Positions 9,944-17,186 of a DNA stretch of 64,000 bases are shown here, in pieces; positions within the stretch are counted from its first letter, which is position 1; every line of letters starts with the position of its first letter. The position numbers and the translations under genes are program-made. Origin of the DNA: Legionella jordanis (lineage in GTDB: Bacteria; Pseudomonadota; Gammaproteobacteria; Legionellales; Legionellaceae); the NCBI RefSeq assembly GCF_900637635.1, contig NZ_LR134383.1:1198501-1262500 (forward strand), given 5' to 3'. Below the pieces are notes generated by a model. That model had not been told where the DNA came from. It did no database searches and saw only the letters and a program-made list of their open reading frames with translations.

Positions 9944-11590
9944 ATGGAAGAAAATCTTCTGACTGTTGCCTTGGCTTTTATTGAAGGCTTTGCATTAATT
10001 ATTTCACCCTGCATTCTTCCAATCTTGCCCATTGTACTTGCTGGATCTCTAAGCGGTAGCCGCGTGCGTCCTTTTGGAATCATTATAGGATTTGTGGTCA
10101 GCTTCTCTCTGCTTGCTTTTTTTTCACGACAACTTGTCCAGTATGCGGGGCTTAATTTAGATTTACTACGCTACCTGTCTTACAGCGTTCTTGTGCTTCT
10201 TGCGATAATCATGTTTTTCACTTCATTAAGCGAGCGATTTAGCTATTTGGTTAACCGCTTAATAGGGGAAAGCCGTTTTTCGCAAGCGAATCCATCACAA
10301 GGCGGATTTTTAAGTGCGCTTTTTTTTGGGGGTTTAATCGCTATTATATGGACCCCTTGTGCAGGCCCAATTTTAGCCGCTGTTATTGTGCAAACGGTTT
10401 TACAAAAAACGACGATCATTAGCTTTTTTATACTCTTAAGCTTTGCCTTAGGCGCTGGGTTGCCTATGTTGATCATTGCACTTTATGGTATGCAACTGGT
10501 GAAAACCTTCCAATTTTTTAAAACCAAGGCTCAATTATTTCGCAAAATCTTAGCGGTTATTATTATTTTGGCGGTCGCTTTCATGGTTTATCAAGATACC
10601 GCACTAACCACGGGAACTGCTACAACAACCATTAAGACTGCCAATTATTTGGAGGATGCCCTCTGGATTCCCTATAAGGCTCCTCCTATCGAAGGCATAG
10701 AAGCGTGGATTAATTCCAAACCCTTACAGCTTTCACAGCTTGAAGGCAAAGTGGTACTTATCGATTTCTGGACCTATTCCTGCATTAATTGTTTGCGTAC
10801 CCTGCCTTACCTAAAAGGCTGGTATCAAAAATATCAAAAAGATGGACTTATAGTTATTGGTGTGCATTCACCAGAATTTGATTTTGAACGCAAAGCAACA
10901 AACGTTGAACAGGCGGTTAAACGCTATGGCATCACTTATCCAGTAGCCCTTGATAATCAATTCGTGACTTGGAGAAATTATAAAAATAATTATTGGCCAG
11001 CGCATTATTTAATCGATAAAAACGGCAAAGTGGTTTATGAGCATTTTGGCGAAGGAGATTATGATATTACGGAAAACAATATTAGATATCTTTTGAGGAT
11101 AAAATCAGCTGCCGTCCCAAGCTTTTTAGGTGAAGACAATTACTCAATATCGCAAACTCCTGAAACTTATCTTGGCTATTACAGAGCTGATAAAGATGTA
11201 AGTCCTGCCTTAGTCAAAGACACAGAGAATCAATATCAATTTCCCACCCAGCTTCCGGTTAACGCCTGGGGCTTGCAAGGAGGTTGGAAAGCAGAGGCCC
11301 ACAATATTCTTGCAACCCAGAAAGATGCCGCAGTGAAAATTCACTTCAAAGCCAAACAAGTATTTGTGGTCATGGGTAACGCTACAACTCAGCCGATTAA
11401 CGTAAAAGTATTACTCAATAATGCATTACTAACTGCAGAGGCTGCTAGTGATGTCCATAATAGCAATATTGTCGTTAATAAAGATTCCTTATATGAAGTT
11501 ATTTCATTGGTAAATGTTTCTGAAGGGGTTTTAGAACTTATAGCCAGTTCTCCTGGACTTAGGGTTTACACGTTTACTTTTGGCGGGTAG
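9944..11590 (+). CDS. DipZ-type fusion: CcdA/DsbD-like membrane domain plus TlpA-like thioredoxin domain
   Basis: A 548-residue fusion predicted to carry electrons across the inner membrane to periplasmic thiols. Residues 1-215 form a CcdA-like multi-helix domain with the paired redox cysteines in SPCILP (Cys23) and WTPCAGP (Cys139). Residues about 240-385 form a TlpA/ResA-like domain with CINC (Cys280, Cys283). Residues about 400-548 form a beta-rich C-terminal domain, as in mycobacterial DipZ. That domain order distinguishes it from DsbD, where an extra alpha domain comes first. No clear ribosome binding site precedes the ATG; AAGGA is about 20 bases away, so the start is the weakest point. 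It stands alone between flanking terminator-like sequences. Confidence 0.88.
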   Translation: MEENLLTVALAFIEGFALIISPCILPILPIVLAGSLSGSRVRPFGIIIGFVVSFSLLAFFSRQLVQYAGLNLDLLRYLSYSVLVLLAIIMFFTSLSERFSYLVNRLIGESRFSQANPSQGGFLSALFFGGLIAIIWTPCAGPILAAVIVQTVLQKTTIISFFILLSFALGAGLPMLIIALYGMQLVKTFQFFKTKAQLFRKILAVIIILAVAFMVYQDTALTTGTATTTIKTANYLEDALWIPYKAPPIEGIEAWINSKPLQLSQLEGKVVLIDFWTYSCINCLRTLPYLKGWYQKYQKDGLIVIGVHSPEFDFERKATNVEQAVKRYGITYPVALDNQFVTWRNYKNNYWPAHYLIDKNGKVVYEHFGEGDYDITENNIRYLLRIKSAAVPSFLGEDNYSISQTPETYLGYYRADKDVSPALVKDTENQYQFPTQLPVNAWGLQGGWKAEAHNILATQKDAAVKIHFKAKQVFVVMGNATTQPINVKVLLNNALLTAEAASDVHNSNIVVNKDSLYEVISLVNVSEGVLELIASSPGLRVYTFTFGG

Positions 11591-11989
11591 GGGATAGGAG
11601 TTCTTTAGCTGCCTTGTACTGTACTTTTCGATCCTGCTCAAAATGATTAGATTGAAACCGACACTAGCTAATCTGCTGCTGTGAAAGTGAAATTAGAATT
11701 CATTGCCTTTTCATTTGCAGATATTGCACGGCGTTAAATCCTCTTCGTTTCGTCCTATCCACAAGGATAGACATAATACAGTTTGGGAGCTCCAAATGTC
11801 CTAACTCATTTTACTGGTGAGAAAAACCATGCAATAAAGAGGCATTCTATGTTTTCTAAAAGTACCAAATCAGTTCTACTACTAATTCTATCTTCAGAGC
11901 CTCTCAGTAATTTTGGTCACCCAGTTGGTCACCGCAATGGGATACGATAGGGTCCTTCAAAAATTACACCTCGTAAGCCATTGATTCAT
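11591..11989. other. 399-base gene-free stretch next to tRNA-Arg
   Basis: No credible gene was found on either strand. It contains a direct repeat of GGTCACC separated by five bases (around 11926-11944). Read on the minus strand downstream of the tRNA, a short open stretch ends in AVTNWVTKITERL and a stop. This lies at the 3' side of a tRNA gene, a common place for integrated elements. However, no repeat of the tRNA end and no integrase were found. Confidence 0.4.
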
Positions 11990-12066
11990 TGGCGTCCCGG
12001 AGAGGATTCGAACCTCCGACCTGCCCCTTAGGAGGGGGCTGCGCTATCCAGCTGTGCCACCGGGAC
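11990..12066 (-). tRNA. tRNA-Arg (anticodon CCT)
   Basis: On the minus strand the 77 bases fold as a complete cloverleaf. The acceptor arm is GTCCCGG with CCGGGAC, followed by G and an encoded CCA. The anticodon arm is GCCCC/GGGGC with loop CTCCTAA, giving anticodon CCT. The T-arm contains GGTTCGAATCC. It decodes AGG. The 3' end faces the gene-free stretch to the left. Confidence 0.97.
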
Positions 12067-12215
12067 TTATTGGCAAGTCTAGCGTTATCATTAAGAAATA
12101 ACAATGATCTTCTAGTAAAAGATGAGGTGGGGCGAAGGGAGAGTCCTCTTTACATTTCCACACAATTTTCGGCCCCGGGTTGTATGGCTCGACAAAAGGA
12201 GAATTCTTTGGTTTG

Positions 12216-12244
12216 GCCGAGATGCTTTCGCTTAGCATTTCGGC
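12216..12244 (-). terminator. Hairpin after ETF-QO gene
   Basis: The arms GCCGAGATGCT and AGCATTTCGGC are complementary apart from one internal position, with a seven-base loop. The hairpin begins 15 bases beyond the ETF-QO stop codon. It lacks a long T-run on the minus strand, so termination there is inferred from position and stem strength. Confidence 0.55.
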
Positions 12245-12259
12245 TTACCTTCAAAGTAC

Positions 12260-13891
12260 TTACATTCCCATATAATTAGGCCCACCGCCACCTTCCGGTG
12301 CATGCCAGACAATGTTCTGCTTTGGATCTTTAATGTCACATGTTTTGCAGTGGATGCAATTTTGAGCATTGATTTGCAATCTTGGTCCAGACTCTTCCTG
12401 CACAATTTCATAAACTGCTGCCGGGCAATAACGACTTTCCGGAGAAGCGTATTGCAAATAATTCACATCAATTGCTAATTTCGGGTTGCGAAGTTTTAGA
12501 TGACAGGGTTGGTTTTCTTCGTGATAGGTATTAGTTAAATACACAGAAGACAAGCGATCAAAAGTTAAAATCCCGTCGGGTTTTGGGTAATCAATTTTTC
12601 GTGCCTTATCGGCTGGAATGAGGGTGCTATGATCGGCGTGATTTTTCAAAGTCCAAGGTGATTTGCCGTGGCTAATATAAGTTTCCCATGCGGCATTTGC
12701 TAACCCTAACCATAGTCCAAAACGAAAACCAGGACGAATGTTTCTGACCCTATATAATTCGTCAGCAAGCCATGAGCGTTTGAATTCCTCCGGATAGCTG
12801 TTGAGTTGGGTCTGGGTTTCTAAAGAGGGCTCTTTCAAACTGTTATAACAAGCTTCAGCTGCTAACATCGCAGATTTAATTGCAGCGTGTATCCCCTTAA
12901 TTTTGGGAACGTTTAAAAAGCCTGCAGCGTCGCCAATCAAAGCGCCTCCCGGGAAAATTAACTTCGGTATGGATTGCCAACCCCCTTCGTTCAAAGCTCG
13001 AGCCCCATAGGCAATGCGTTCACCACCCTCCAACGTCGGGCGCACGAAAGGATGCGTTTTAAATCTTTGGAATTCAGCGAAAGGGTTCAACCAGGGATTT
13101 TTATAATCAAGGCCAACCACATAACCAATCGCAACACGATGGTCGGATAAATGATAAATGAAAGAACCACCGTAAGTTCCTTGATCCAGGGGCCAACCAA
13201 AAGTATGGATGACTGTGCCCCGTTTATGCTGTTCTGGCTTCACTTGCCAAATTTCTTTAATCCCGATGCCATAAGTTTGTGGTTGAATATTGTCGCGCAA
13301 ATGAAATCGACGCATCAGATTTTGGCTTAATTGTCCGCGGCAGCCCTCTGCAAAAAGAGTTTGCCGGGCATGAAGATGCATTCCAGGTTGATAATTTGCT
13401 GTTTTATTCCCAGCTTTATCAACGCCAACGTCTCCGGTGGCAACGCCAATTACCTCTCCTTTGGCATTGTATAAAATATCAGTGGCGGCAAAGCCAGGAT
13501 AAATTTCACAGCCTAAACTTTCAGCTTGGGTGGCTAAAAACTGGCATAATTCTCCCAGGCTAATAATATAATTTCCCGGGTTTTGCATGGGTTTTGGCGT
13601 TGGAAAACGGAAATGGCGATTTTTGGTTAGTAAATAAAAACCATCCTCGCTAACCTCCGTATCAAGAGGAGCTTGCTGCCAGCTGTCGGGTAACAGTTCT
13701 TTTAGGCTTCTGGGCTCTAGTACCGCACCGGATATGATATGAGCACCAATCTGTGCCCCTTTTTCCAAAATGCATACACTTAGCTCTCGATTATCGCTAA
13801 CAGCAAGTTGTTTGAGTTTAATCGCTGCAGACAAACCGGCAGGGCCTCCGCCAACAATGACAACATCATATTCCATTGTTTCGTGTTGCAC
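12260..13891 (-). CDS. Electron transfer flavoprotein-ubiquinone oxidoreductase
   Basis: Inner-membrane-bound flavoprotein passing electrons from ETF (fatty acid and amino acid oxidation) to ubiquinone. The FAD site is VVIVGGGPAGLSAA at the N-terminus. Near the C-terminus are the 4Fe-4S ligands: Cys489 (RYCPA) and Cys512, Cys515 and Cys518 in NCIHCKTCDIKDP. The ending HAPEGGGGPNYMGM is very conserved. I place the start at a GTG at 13891 because AAAGGAG sits six bases before it; a TTG seven codons upstream has no such site and the ATG five codons later is too far from it. The length of 543 residues fits the family. It is monocistronic here. Confidence 0.95.
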   Translation of the reverse strand: MQHETMEYDVVIVGGGPAGLSAAIKLKQLAVSDNRELSVCILEKGAQIGAHIISGAVLEPRSLKELLPDSWQQAPLDTEVSEDGFYLLTKNRHFRFPTPKPMQNPGNYIISLGELCQFLATQAESLGCEIYPGFAATDILYNAKGEVIGVATGDVGVDKAGNKTANYQPGMHLHARQTLFAEGCRGQLSQNLMRRFHLRDNIQPQTYGIGIKEIWQVKPEQHKRGTVIHTFGWPLDQGTYGGSFIYHLSDHRVAIGYVVGLDYKNPWLNPFAEFQRFKTHPFVRPTLEGGERIAYGARALNEGGWQSIPKLIFPGGALIGDAAGFLNVPKIKGIHAAIKSAMLAAEACYNSLKEPSLETQTQLNSYPEEFKRSWLADELYRVRNIRPGFRFGLWLGLANAAWETYISHGKSPWTLKNHADHSTLIPADKARKIDYPKPDGILTFDRLSSVYLTNTYHEENQPCHLKLRNPKLAIDVNYLQYASPESRYCPAAVYEIVQEESGPRLQINAQNCIHCKTCDIKDPKQNIVWHAPEGGGGPNYMGM

Positions 13892-14041
13892 ACCCGACTC
13901 CTTTGGCTTCAAAAAGGAAAGATAATGGCTGGTATTGGTCTTAAGATCAAGCGATGAGAATGAATTAACATGTTAAATTTCGAGTGAAGTCAAAGCTTTG
14001 ATAGCTAATGTATGGCTGGTCGCAACCAGCCTATTTGATTA

Positions 14042-14197
14042 TCAGCGGCCACTTCCTCCCATGCCGCCTGTTCCTGCATAGCCGCCAGGTCCGCCACCGC
14101 CATAATCGTCGCTGCTTCCAACAGGGTGGGCTCCACAACCACTAAGGGCTAAGCAAGTTAAAAAAATTAGAAGGATAGATGTCCATATTTTTTTCAT
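14042..14197 (-). CDS. Small glycine-rich lipoprotein, 51 residues
   Basis: A short gene with good signals. The ATG is preceded by GGAG at about six bases, and the encoded N-terminus is MKKIWTSILLIFLTCLALSG followed by Cys21, a clear lipoprotein signal with lipobox LSGC. The mature part is only about 30 residues, opening with CGAHPVGSSDDYGGGG and rich in glycine. Likely anchored to a membrane face. I know no function for it; similar tiny Gly-rich lipoproteins are often left out of annotation because of their size. Confidence 0.75.
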   Translation of the reverse strand: MKKIWTSILLIFLTCLALSGCGAHPVGSSDDYGGGGPGGYAGTGGMGGSGR

Positions 14198-14535
14198 AAT
14201 CACTCCATACAAATTCTAATTGAATGCCGTCTCGCGCGTATCTTCTAAACCAGGCACTAACGTCTGTATATAATGATGCTCATTAGGCAAAAAAGAAAGA
14301 TAAGATTTTGAATTTTTTTCAAAATTTCCTGGGAACAAATCTGAAAACCACAAAAAGAAAAAAATTCTTATAAATCAGCACTCTAATAAGAATTTAATTT
14401 TTGTAGTAATGAGTTCCCGATGAATAATAAAAATTATTTGAAATCCTGTAGAAAAAACTCGTCAAATACCGTATAAATTGATGGTCGTACTCAAAGTATG
14501 AATTTAATTTGTGCAATTATTAAAAGGATGAGAGC
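14198..14535. other. AT-rich intergenic stretch before the outer-membrane protein gene
   Basis: This 338-base stretch separates the divergent small lipoprotein and outer-membrane protein genes and should hold both promoters. It is very AT-rich and carries GAATTTAATTT twice (near 14390 and 14498). No further gene was seen. Confidence 0.4.
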
Positions 14536-15180
14536 ATGACACATAAAACGCGAACCATCGCGCTAGGCTGTGTTCTATCATTTAATGCCCTGGCAGGCAC
14601 TTATCTACCCGCGATTTCACTCGAAGAGAACCAGGGTAACCGATGGTCAATCCTGGCCAGTTTAGGCTACAGTCAATTTGAACATGTATACAGTGATGAC
14701 GGCCAGACTGCACTCGGACGTTTGGCAATTGGGGCTGAGCTTTTGACCACGACAAAAACTGCTTTTGGTTTGGAAGTCGGTGTACAAAATGGTAATCACA
14801 TGCGGGTAAAGCTGCCAGCTGATACCATTGACCTTGTTGGCGGTGTAGTGCGTACGACTGTAAAACCCATGTTGGATTTTTTATTAACTGCTAATACGAT
14901 TCCCATTAGTGAGAGCTTGTTATTTGCACAACTTAAGGGTGGAATTGCCTACCGCCAATGGCAAATGGAAAGGAATTTCATAAGCAATAAAACGGAGTTG
15001 GCAGGAGAAGTTCAAGCAGGTTTTGGCTATCCGCTTACTGAAGTAACCAGCCTAAATTTACTATACCAGGGTGTTTTTGGGGGCAAGGCTAGATTTCATC
15101 CTCCATTGAATGATCCAGGGTATTTTTCAAGTATACCTACACAGCATGGTATTTTGTTTGGTTTTTCCGTGATTGCTTGA
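14536..15180 (+). CDS. Predicted outer-membrane beta-barrel protein
   Basis: A 214-residue secreted protein. Residues 1-21 form a signal peptide with a likely cut after ALA. The rest alternates short polar turns with amphipathic strands (for example RWSILASLGYSQFEHVYSD and AFGLEVGVQNG), as expected of an eight- or ten-strand barrel of the OmpA/OmpW size class. It ends in a hydrophobic strand, GILFGFSVIA, though not with the usual terminal Phe. The ATG follows AGGATGAGAG. The specific function is not known to me; the family seems to have several copies in Legionella. Confidence 0.7.
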   Translation: MTHKTRTIALGCVLSFNALAGTYLPAISLEENQGNRWSILASLGYSQFEHVYSDDGQTALGRLAIGAELLTTTKTAFGLEVGVQNGNHMRVKLPADTIDLVGGVVRTTVKPMLDFLLTANTIPISESLLFAQLKGGIAYRQWQMERNFISNKTELAGEVQAGFGYPLTEVTSLNLLYQGVFGGKARFHPPLNDPGYFSSIPTQHGILFGFSVIA

Positions 15181-15220
15181 GTAAGCATCCTCGAGTCTTT
15201 TTTTAGATCAGTTGCAAAAC

Positions 15221-15245
15221 AGCCCCTCGTTATTCAGAAGGGGCT
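15221..15245. terminator. Hairpin between convergent genes
   Basis: The arms AGCCCCT and AGGGGCT enclose an 11-base loop between the ends of the outer-membrane protein gene and the response-regulator gene. It could end transcription from both sides. T-runs are poor. Confidence 0.45.
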
Positions 15246-15281
15246 CAGAAGTTCTCTTTAGCTCAGGACGAGCTTAGATCA

Positions 15282-15938
15282 TTAATTTTCGATGGTGAAT
15301 GAACCTATGTTCGGTCCAGCTAATTCACGGTAAAAAGGGTTTTCAGAGTGAAATTGAAAACACAATTTCATCAGTTCGGCTAAAGTTTTTACTTGCATTT
15401 TTTGCATGATGCGGGCTCGATGCGCTTCCACAGTAGATATCGCGATTGAAAGGGCATAAGCAATTTCTTTATTCAACTTCCCTTCAAGGATCAGATGAAG
15501 CACCTGCTGTTCACGTTGCGTTAATGTCTCAAAACGCTCTGAAAAATCATCTACAGAAATAACTTTTGGTTTATTAAGACATTTTTGAATTGTTTCTAAT
15601 AAATTTTGTTCATTGAATGGTTTTAATACGAAATCAATAGCCCCAGCTTTCATAGCTCGTACAGCCATTGGAATATCACCATAGCCGGTTATGACGATAA
15701 TGGAAAGATGATTGGCCTTGCTGTTGATGTGCTCAATTAATTCAAGTCCGCTCATGTGAGGCAAGCGAACGTCTACAATCAAACAACCACGTTCTTTAGG
15801 GTCAAAATTATCTAAATAGCTTTTCGGGGAATGGTAGGTTTTTACAGGTAAATTGATTGTTTCACATAGCCATCTTAGAGAATTACAAATGGCCTCATCG
15901 TCATCAATGATCGTTATATTTAGCTTATCTTCCTTCAT
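15282..15938 (-). CDS. FixJ/LuxR-type response regulator
   Basis: A 218-residue two-domain regulator. The N-terminal receiver has the acidic pocket IIDDDE, phospho-acceptor Asp56 (IVDVRLP), Thr84 (VITGYGD) and Lys106 (LKPF). The C-terminal domain is a LuxR/GerE helix-turn-helix with LTQREQQVLHLILEGKLNKE and STVEAHRARIMQKM. The closest named relatives by architecture are FixJ and TtrR. It faces away from the CheB/CheR/histidine-kinase operon starting at 16150 and is the obvious candidate to receive phosphate from that kinase (20168-21751). The ribosome binding site is weak. Confidence 0.9.
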   Translation of the reverse strand: MKEDKLNITIIDDDEAICNSLRWLCETINLPVKTYHSPKSYLDNFDPKERGCLIVDVRLPHMSGLELIEHINSKANHLSIIVITGYGDIPMAVRAMKAGAIDFVLKPFNEQNLLETIQKCLNKPKVISVDDFSERFETLTQREQQVLHLILEGKLNKEIAYALSIAISTVEAHRARIMQKMQVKTLAELMKLCFQFHSENPFYRELAGPNIGSFTIEN

Positions 15939-16149
15939 ACTATACTTCTATAAGAATGGTTAAAAAATCTAACTGATTTATTTATCATGTGTCAGAATAA
16001 ACGAATGAAAAAATTTTTAAATAGTTAAACAGAAAAATAAGGAAAATCTTGGAATAATGAGGAAAACCCTAATTTGTAAAAATCCAAGTAATTGTATCTT
16101 ATAAAGCAAATAATTAGCACAGTAAATGGGCTAAAGAAAGGAGTCTACT

Positions 16150-17151
16150 TTGCTCTCACATTATATTGTTGTTATTGGAACTTCTGCGGGTGGGCTAAGT
16201 GCGCTAAAGGGTTTATTAGCACCATTACCTGTAGATTTCCCAGCAGCCTTATTTATCGTCAAGCATATCGGAACGAGACCCCACTCATTACCCCAGCTGC
16301 TTCAAAGGGTTTGTAAATTAAATGTGCGGGAAGCCACCCATAATCAGAAAGTTGAACCGGGTAAGGTCTACGTCGCACCGCCTGGCTTGCATATGATTAT
16401 TTCTAATGGACGTATTCAGCTCAATGCAGGTCCTCGTATTAATTATTGCAGGCCTGCGATTGATCCCCTGTTTTATTCAGCTGCGCTTTCAAATGGACCG
16501 AGAACCATAGCTATTCTCTTGAGCGGGATGTTGGATGATGGTAGTGCAGGATTAGCCGCCATCAAACAATGTAATGGTATTGCTATGGTTCAGGACACAA
16601 CCGAAGCTGAATACCCGGATATGCCAAGAAATGGGTTAAAAAATGCGTCTGTTGATTATTGTTTGCCAACAATCGAAATGGCTGATGTCCTACAAGGGAT
16701 AGTATCTACTTCTTTGAAAGGGAATGAGGCTTCAATTTGTCCTGAGTCCGAACGGATAAAAATTGAAACTGAAATGCAATTGTCCCACAATGCATCCGAA
16801 GAAAAGTTAAACCAAATCGGTGTGCCATCTGATTTTACATGTCCTATATGTCATGGCGCATTGTGGAAGATAAATAATAAACAAATTAATCGCTACAGTT
16901 GCCGTGTGGGACATGCGTTTGGCCTAGACAGCCTGGTTGATGGTTATGAAGTAAGTACAGAAGAGGCTCTATGGGCGGCACTAAGGGCCTTGCAAGAAAA
17001 GGAAGAGTTATTTAAAGCCATTGCGGAAAAAGCTCAAAGAGACAAATCCGGTTATGAAAAAAATTTTTCGGAAAGAGCCAAACTAACTGAAAAACACGTT
17101 AAAATATTGCGCTCCATTTTGGAAAATGAAAATGGGTTTAATAACAAATAA
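16150..17151 (+). CDS. CheB-like protein-glutamate methylesterase with C-terminal Zn-ribbon-like region
   Basis: A 333-residue protein starting at a TTG that has AAAGGAG six bases upstream; no ATG fits as well. Residues 1-185 are a CheB catalytic domain without the usual N-terminal receiver. It shows Ser12 (IGTSAGG), His39 (IVKHIG) and Asp130 (LLSGMLDDG), the expected catalytic triad. Residues about 225-270 contain CPIC and a later CRVGHAFG, suggesting a small metal-binding knuckle. The last 60 residues are helical and charged. Without a receiver it should not be controlled by CheA in the classical way. It is first in an apparent operon with the CheB-CheR hybrid and the histidine kinase. Confidence 0.88.
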   Translation: MLSHYIVVIGTSAGGLSALKGLLAPLPVDFPAALFIVKHIGTRPHSLPQLLQRVCKLNVREATHNQKVEPGKVYVAPPGLHMIISNGRIQLNAGPRINYCRPAIDPLFYSAALSNGPRTIAILLSGMLDDGSAGLAAIKQCNGIAMVQDTTEAEYPDMPRNGLKNASVDYCLPTIEMADVLQGIVSTSLKGNEASICPESERIKIETEMQLSHNASEEKLNQIGVPSDFTCPICHGALWKINNKQINRYSCRVGHAFGLDSLVDGYEVSTEEALWAALRALQEKEELFKAIAEKAQRDKSGYEKNFSERAKLTEKHVKILRSILENENGFNNK

Positions 17152-17186
17152 ATTCTCACCTGCTGCCTAATTCTGGTCGATTTTTG

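Noticed and set aside
11989-12279. Open frame over the tRNA starting MASRRGFEPPTCPLGG
   Set aside because: It is the antisense translation of tRNA-Arg(CCT), a well-known artefact.
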